The translations under genes and the position numbers were made by a program. A model generated the notes under the pieces. It ran no database searches. It was not told where the DNA came from and was given only the letters and a program-made list of their open reading frames with translations. Source: Balanoglossus misakiensis (taxonomy: Eukaryota; Hemichordata). From it: a stretch of DNA of 64,000 nt. This document shows, piece after piece, positions 61,501 to 64,000 of the stretch. How positions within the stretch are numbered: the first letter of the stretch is position 1; each line of letters begins with the position of its first letter. Location of the stretch: contig CM082576.2 in assembly GCA_040954595.2 (NCBI GenBank), forward strand, positions 6,820,001 through 6,884,000. Reading direction: 5' to 3'.

Positions 61501-64000
61501 TTTGATATCCGTCCTCTTTTAAAATGCTCTGCTGCGTGTAAAATCTTCTGTAGTGCATAAAACACTTAGTAGTTTTAATAATCTGGAACCAACATCCAAT
61601 TCTATGACACCATTTCTCCCACAGTCTCACGCACAACTGCTGGCAGAATACTGCGCTATATTGTTGCTTTGGTTACGTGTGTCAACCGTACCACAGTCCA
61701 CACTTGTACCACACCCATTACTTTTCCGATCGATGTACTCCAGCCATTTCGATACACAACTCTAATTAAAATCAAACAACATTCGCTAATTAATCACTCT
61801 CAGCCGGAGTGTTTGAAAAAAGAGGAACCATGTCTACACCATCGATCAGAGCCATTTGTCCATATGACGTTGTTTGCCTACTCGTTTCTTCGTGAAGTGT
61901 TTGTCACGTGTATAGACACATGTAAATCCGACTTTTCGAAAACTGAGTGGTCCGAAACATCAATGTACATGTAATTGACAGAGCTGAATAAAAAACCCGC
62001 GAAAAAATGCTTTAATTTTTTATCGGAGATAACAATGCGGTTAGTGAAATACGAGAACGCGAAACTTAATCGTCGCGTGTCAGTTGCCTCTTTTGATATC
62101 TCGAAAATTTCCTCTCGCGAAAATTTCCTGGTTTACAGTATTTAGTATAAAAATACGCTGCTGCAAATACAATCCCCAAGCATGGAGATGTTTGCCCAAA
62201 GTAACACTTGCATTCAAGACCATTGTGCTCCTTTCTGTGCCATCTCTCATTCACCATAGTATATAGGCCTACCATTCCGCCATCCTTCAGTCTCCACTCT
62301 GTCTTCACAAAATCGTATTGTATACTTTGGAGCGTCCTTTTTCTCTCCTTTTCTGTTCAAGCTAGTAACTCTTATTTTTAAGTTCTGATTTCAGAAATTT
62401 CTTAAATTTGAAAAACGTACAAGTATTCTGCCAAAGACTGAACAAGTCCCAGATAGCTTGTAGTTATCCGTTCAACATTTTCTTGCATTTATTTGTGAAA
62501 AAGAGATTTTTGATGACGATTGTGATGAGGATTATCCCCAACTCCAATGCTTCATAATGGTTAATTGTTTCGGATATTTCATCAGCTTTATCACAGAACT
62601 TCCGGTGTTGGGCTTCACTGGAAAAGCGTCAGAGCAAATGAGCAATGTTTTTTTTTTTCGAAAAAGAAGACTCGCTTCTGATTTGCTCAAGCCACCTGAA
62701 TCGCGCGGACTTGCAAATTTCTGTCTCGTCTTCATCCGGGCATTTTCGTAAAGGATGAGGCCACGCTGTTGCACGCTGCCTGCCTTCAGATGCGGATGCG
62801 GAACGCTCAGGTCAACATCAGAGTTTCTGCGCTGCTCATTTTGCTGTAAAGGCCGCGGTAAGTTGACAAAATTACTCAATTCTTGACCAGGCTCATAGTT
62901 AATTGAGGGGAGTTTCGGAAAACCACGTCACATCATACCATCCAAGTTCTTGGTCCGTGTCGTAAACTACCGGTACTAATGCTGAGGTGAAAGGTCACCT
63001 GTAGACATAGCCCGGAGACACAGGCGCTGTGTCTCCGGGCTACTGTAGACATGGAAACCAATTCTGGTCCCTTATTGACCTATATCATGAACCTGGTCTG
63101 TTTTCTAAAATTTGCTGTAAATCAATGAGGCACCAATTTTGTGATTGGTTGATTACCGGGTACTCTGCGGTTGCCACAACCAAATATATAAATTGTCCAC
63201 CAAAGTTTATAGGTGTGTCAGACTGCCATAATACGCAAGAGGTAAACTGCAAAGATTTGACTGTTTAGAAATGGCCTATTTACCCGAGTAAATAGATACC
63301 TCTAAAAAAACAAGTTAATTTCAAAATCGAAACGCAAACGGGTAATAGCTCTGTCAAAAGGGAGAATGAATAGAGGGGGTCAATTAATTGTTTCAATTTT
63401 TAAAAAAGATACTGTTTGATAACCTAACATGCCTAATGGGAAAACAAACACTCAACAGCTGATGATACATGTAAACTGATGTCCTTAATGATTCAACAAT
63501 TACATATAATGGAGATCATATAAAGTCAGGGACGACACAATAAATTATGTAGTCATTCAAAGTCCAACCTGCAAACTGCCATCATTTGACAGCTTGAAAG
63601 CTTTTAAAAAATCTTTATTGTAAACATGCATCACAAAAACGATATTGAACCGTTACAAACTCGGTTTTTAAAAAAAAGCTGTGGTAGTCTTGATATTATC
63701 AATGCACGTTCTTTTCACCACACAAAAACAGTAAACATGTGATTATCCACTGTGGTTCTGTGGAGGACGGAATGACAATCTTGGAACAAAACGGCTCTGA
63801 ATTGTCTGTGGTCATTGGCTGTGGTTTATGCAATACTGTGTTCACTCAACAAACGTCACATCAAACGTTTTTTTTTTTTTTCAAAAGTAACTCCGCAACA
63901 AACGGCAAATTCAGCTGCAAGCCTCTTCAGTCACTTTTAATGGCCCATCCACACAAGTCTGTTTATTTTACGTTTGTGACGTGTGTCGTTCTCTCCTGAC
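61501..64000. other. Region upstream of the receptor pair, no gene seen
   Basis: The first few hundred bases presumably hold the promoter of the receptor gene ending at 59647 (a TTTTAAAA word lies near 61518). The stretch 61990-62160 contains CGCGAAA and GCGAAAATTTCCTGG words of the kind seen in dispersed repeats of marine invertebrates. A perfect palindrome is at 63008-63042. The open frame at 62532-62879 (minus) has no recognised relative. Confidence 0.4.
63008..63042. repeat. Perfect 16-bp inverted repeat with 3-base centre
   Basis: TAGCCCGGAGACACAG is followed by GCG and then its exact reverse complement. CTGTAGACAT lies directly before and CTGTAGACATG shortly after, so the hairpin sits between two direct repeats of about ten bases. 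This resembles an insertion with target duplication, or a slipped-strand event. Confidence 0.8.

Overview
The window is animal nuclear DNA: eight intron-rich protein genes with GT-AG (and two GC-AG) introns, AT-rich introns, CpG-rich promoters, microsatellites and small inverted-repeat elements. Protein content points to an invertebrate deuterostome. One PP2A B56 gene has a delta-type C-terminus, and there is a pair of gustatory-receptor-like genes, a family known from acorn worms and sea urchins but absent from vertebrates. The frequent TACATGTACATGTA motif also reminds me of lancelet DNA. A lancelet or acorn worm is my best guess; the species cannot be fixed from sequence alone.

Layout. Bases 1-1780: non-coding, perhaps the 3' tail of an upstream gene with a poly(A) site near 1100. 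Bases 1780-11581 (+): atlastin, 11 coding exons, 524 residues, with a CpG-rich promoter near 1.8-2.1 kb. Bases 15421-35399 (+): the B56-type regulatory subunit of PP2A, 17 coding exons, 582 residues, whose introns carry an inverted-repeat transposon and several hairpins. Bases 35400-39840: its probable 3' UTR and intergenic DNA. From 39.8 to 61.5 kb every gene is on the minus strand and comes as a two-copy tandem family: two ninjurin-like membrane proteins that share an N-terminal domain I do not recognise (39840-41125, 42809-43853), two secreted zinc procarboxypeptidases of the A type with identical ten-exon structure (45059-48794, 51163-55309), and two seven-helix gustatory-receptor-like proteins (56470-58915, 59647-61500). 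The last 2.5 kb shows no gene.

The genes do not form a pathway. Atlastin fuses ER membranes, B56 directs PP2A to its substrates, the carboxypeptidases are secreted digestive-type enzymes, and the receptor pair is probably chemosensory. The least described items are the ninjurin-like proteins with the extra N-terminal domain and the receptor pair, which keeps the long-first-exon, three-phase-0-intron and TYxxxxxQF layout known from arthropod receptors. All splice models were made by eye from reading frame, splice dinucleotides and comparison between paralogues or with family sequences known to me. No search was run.
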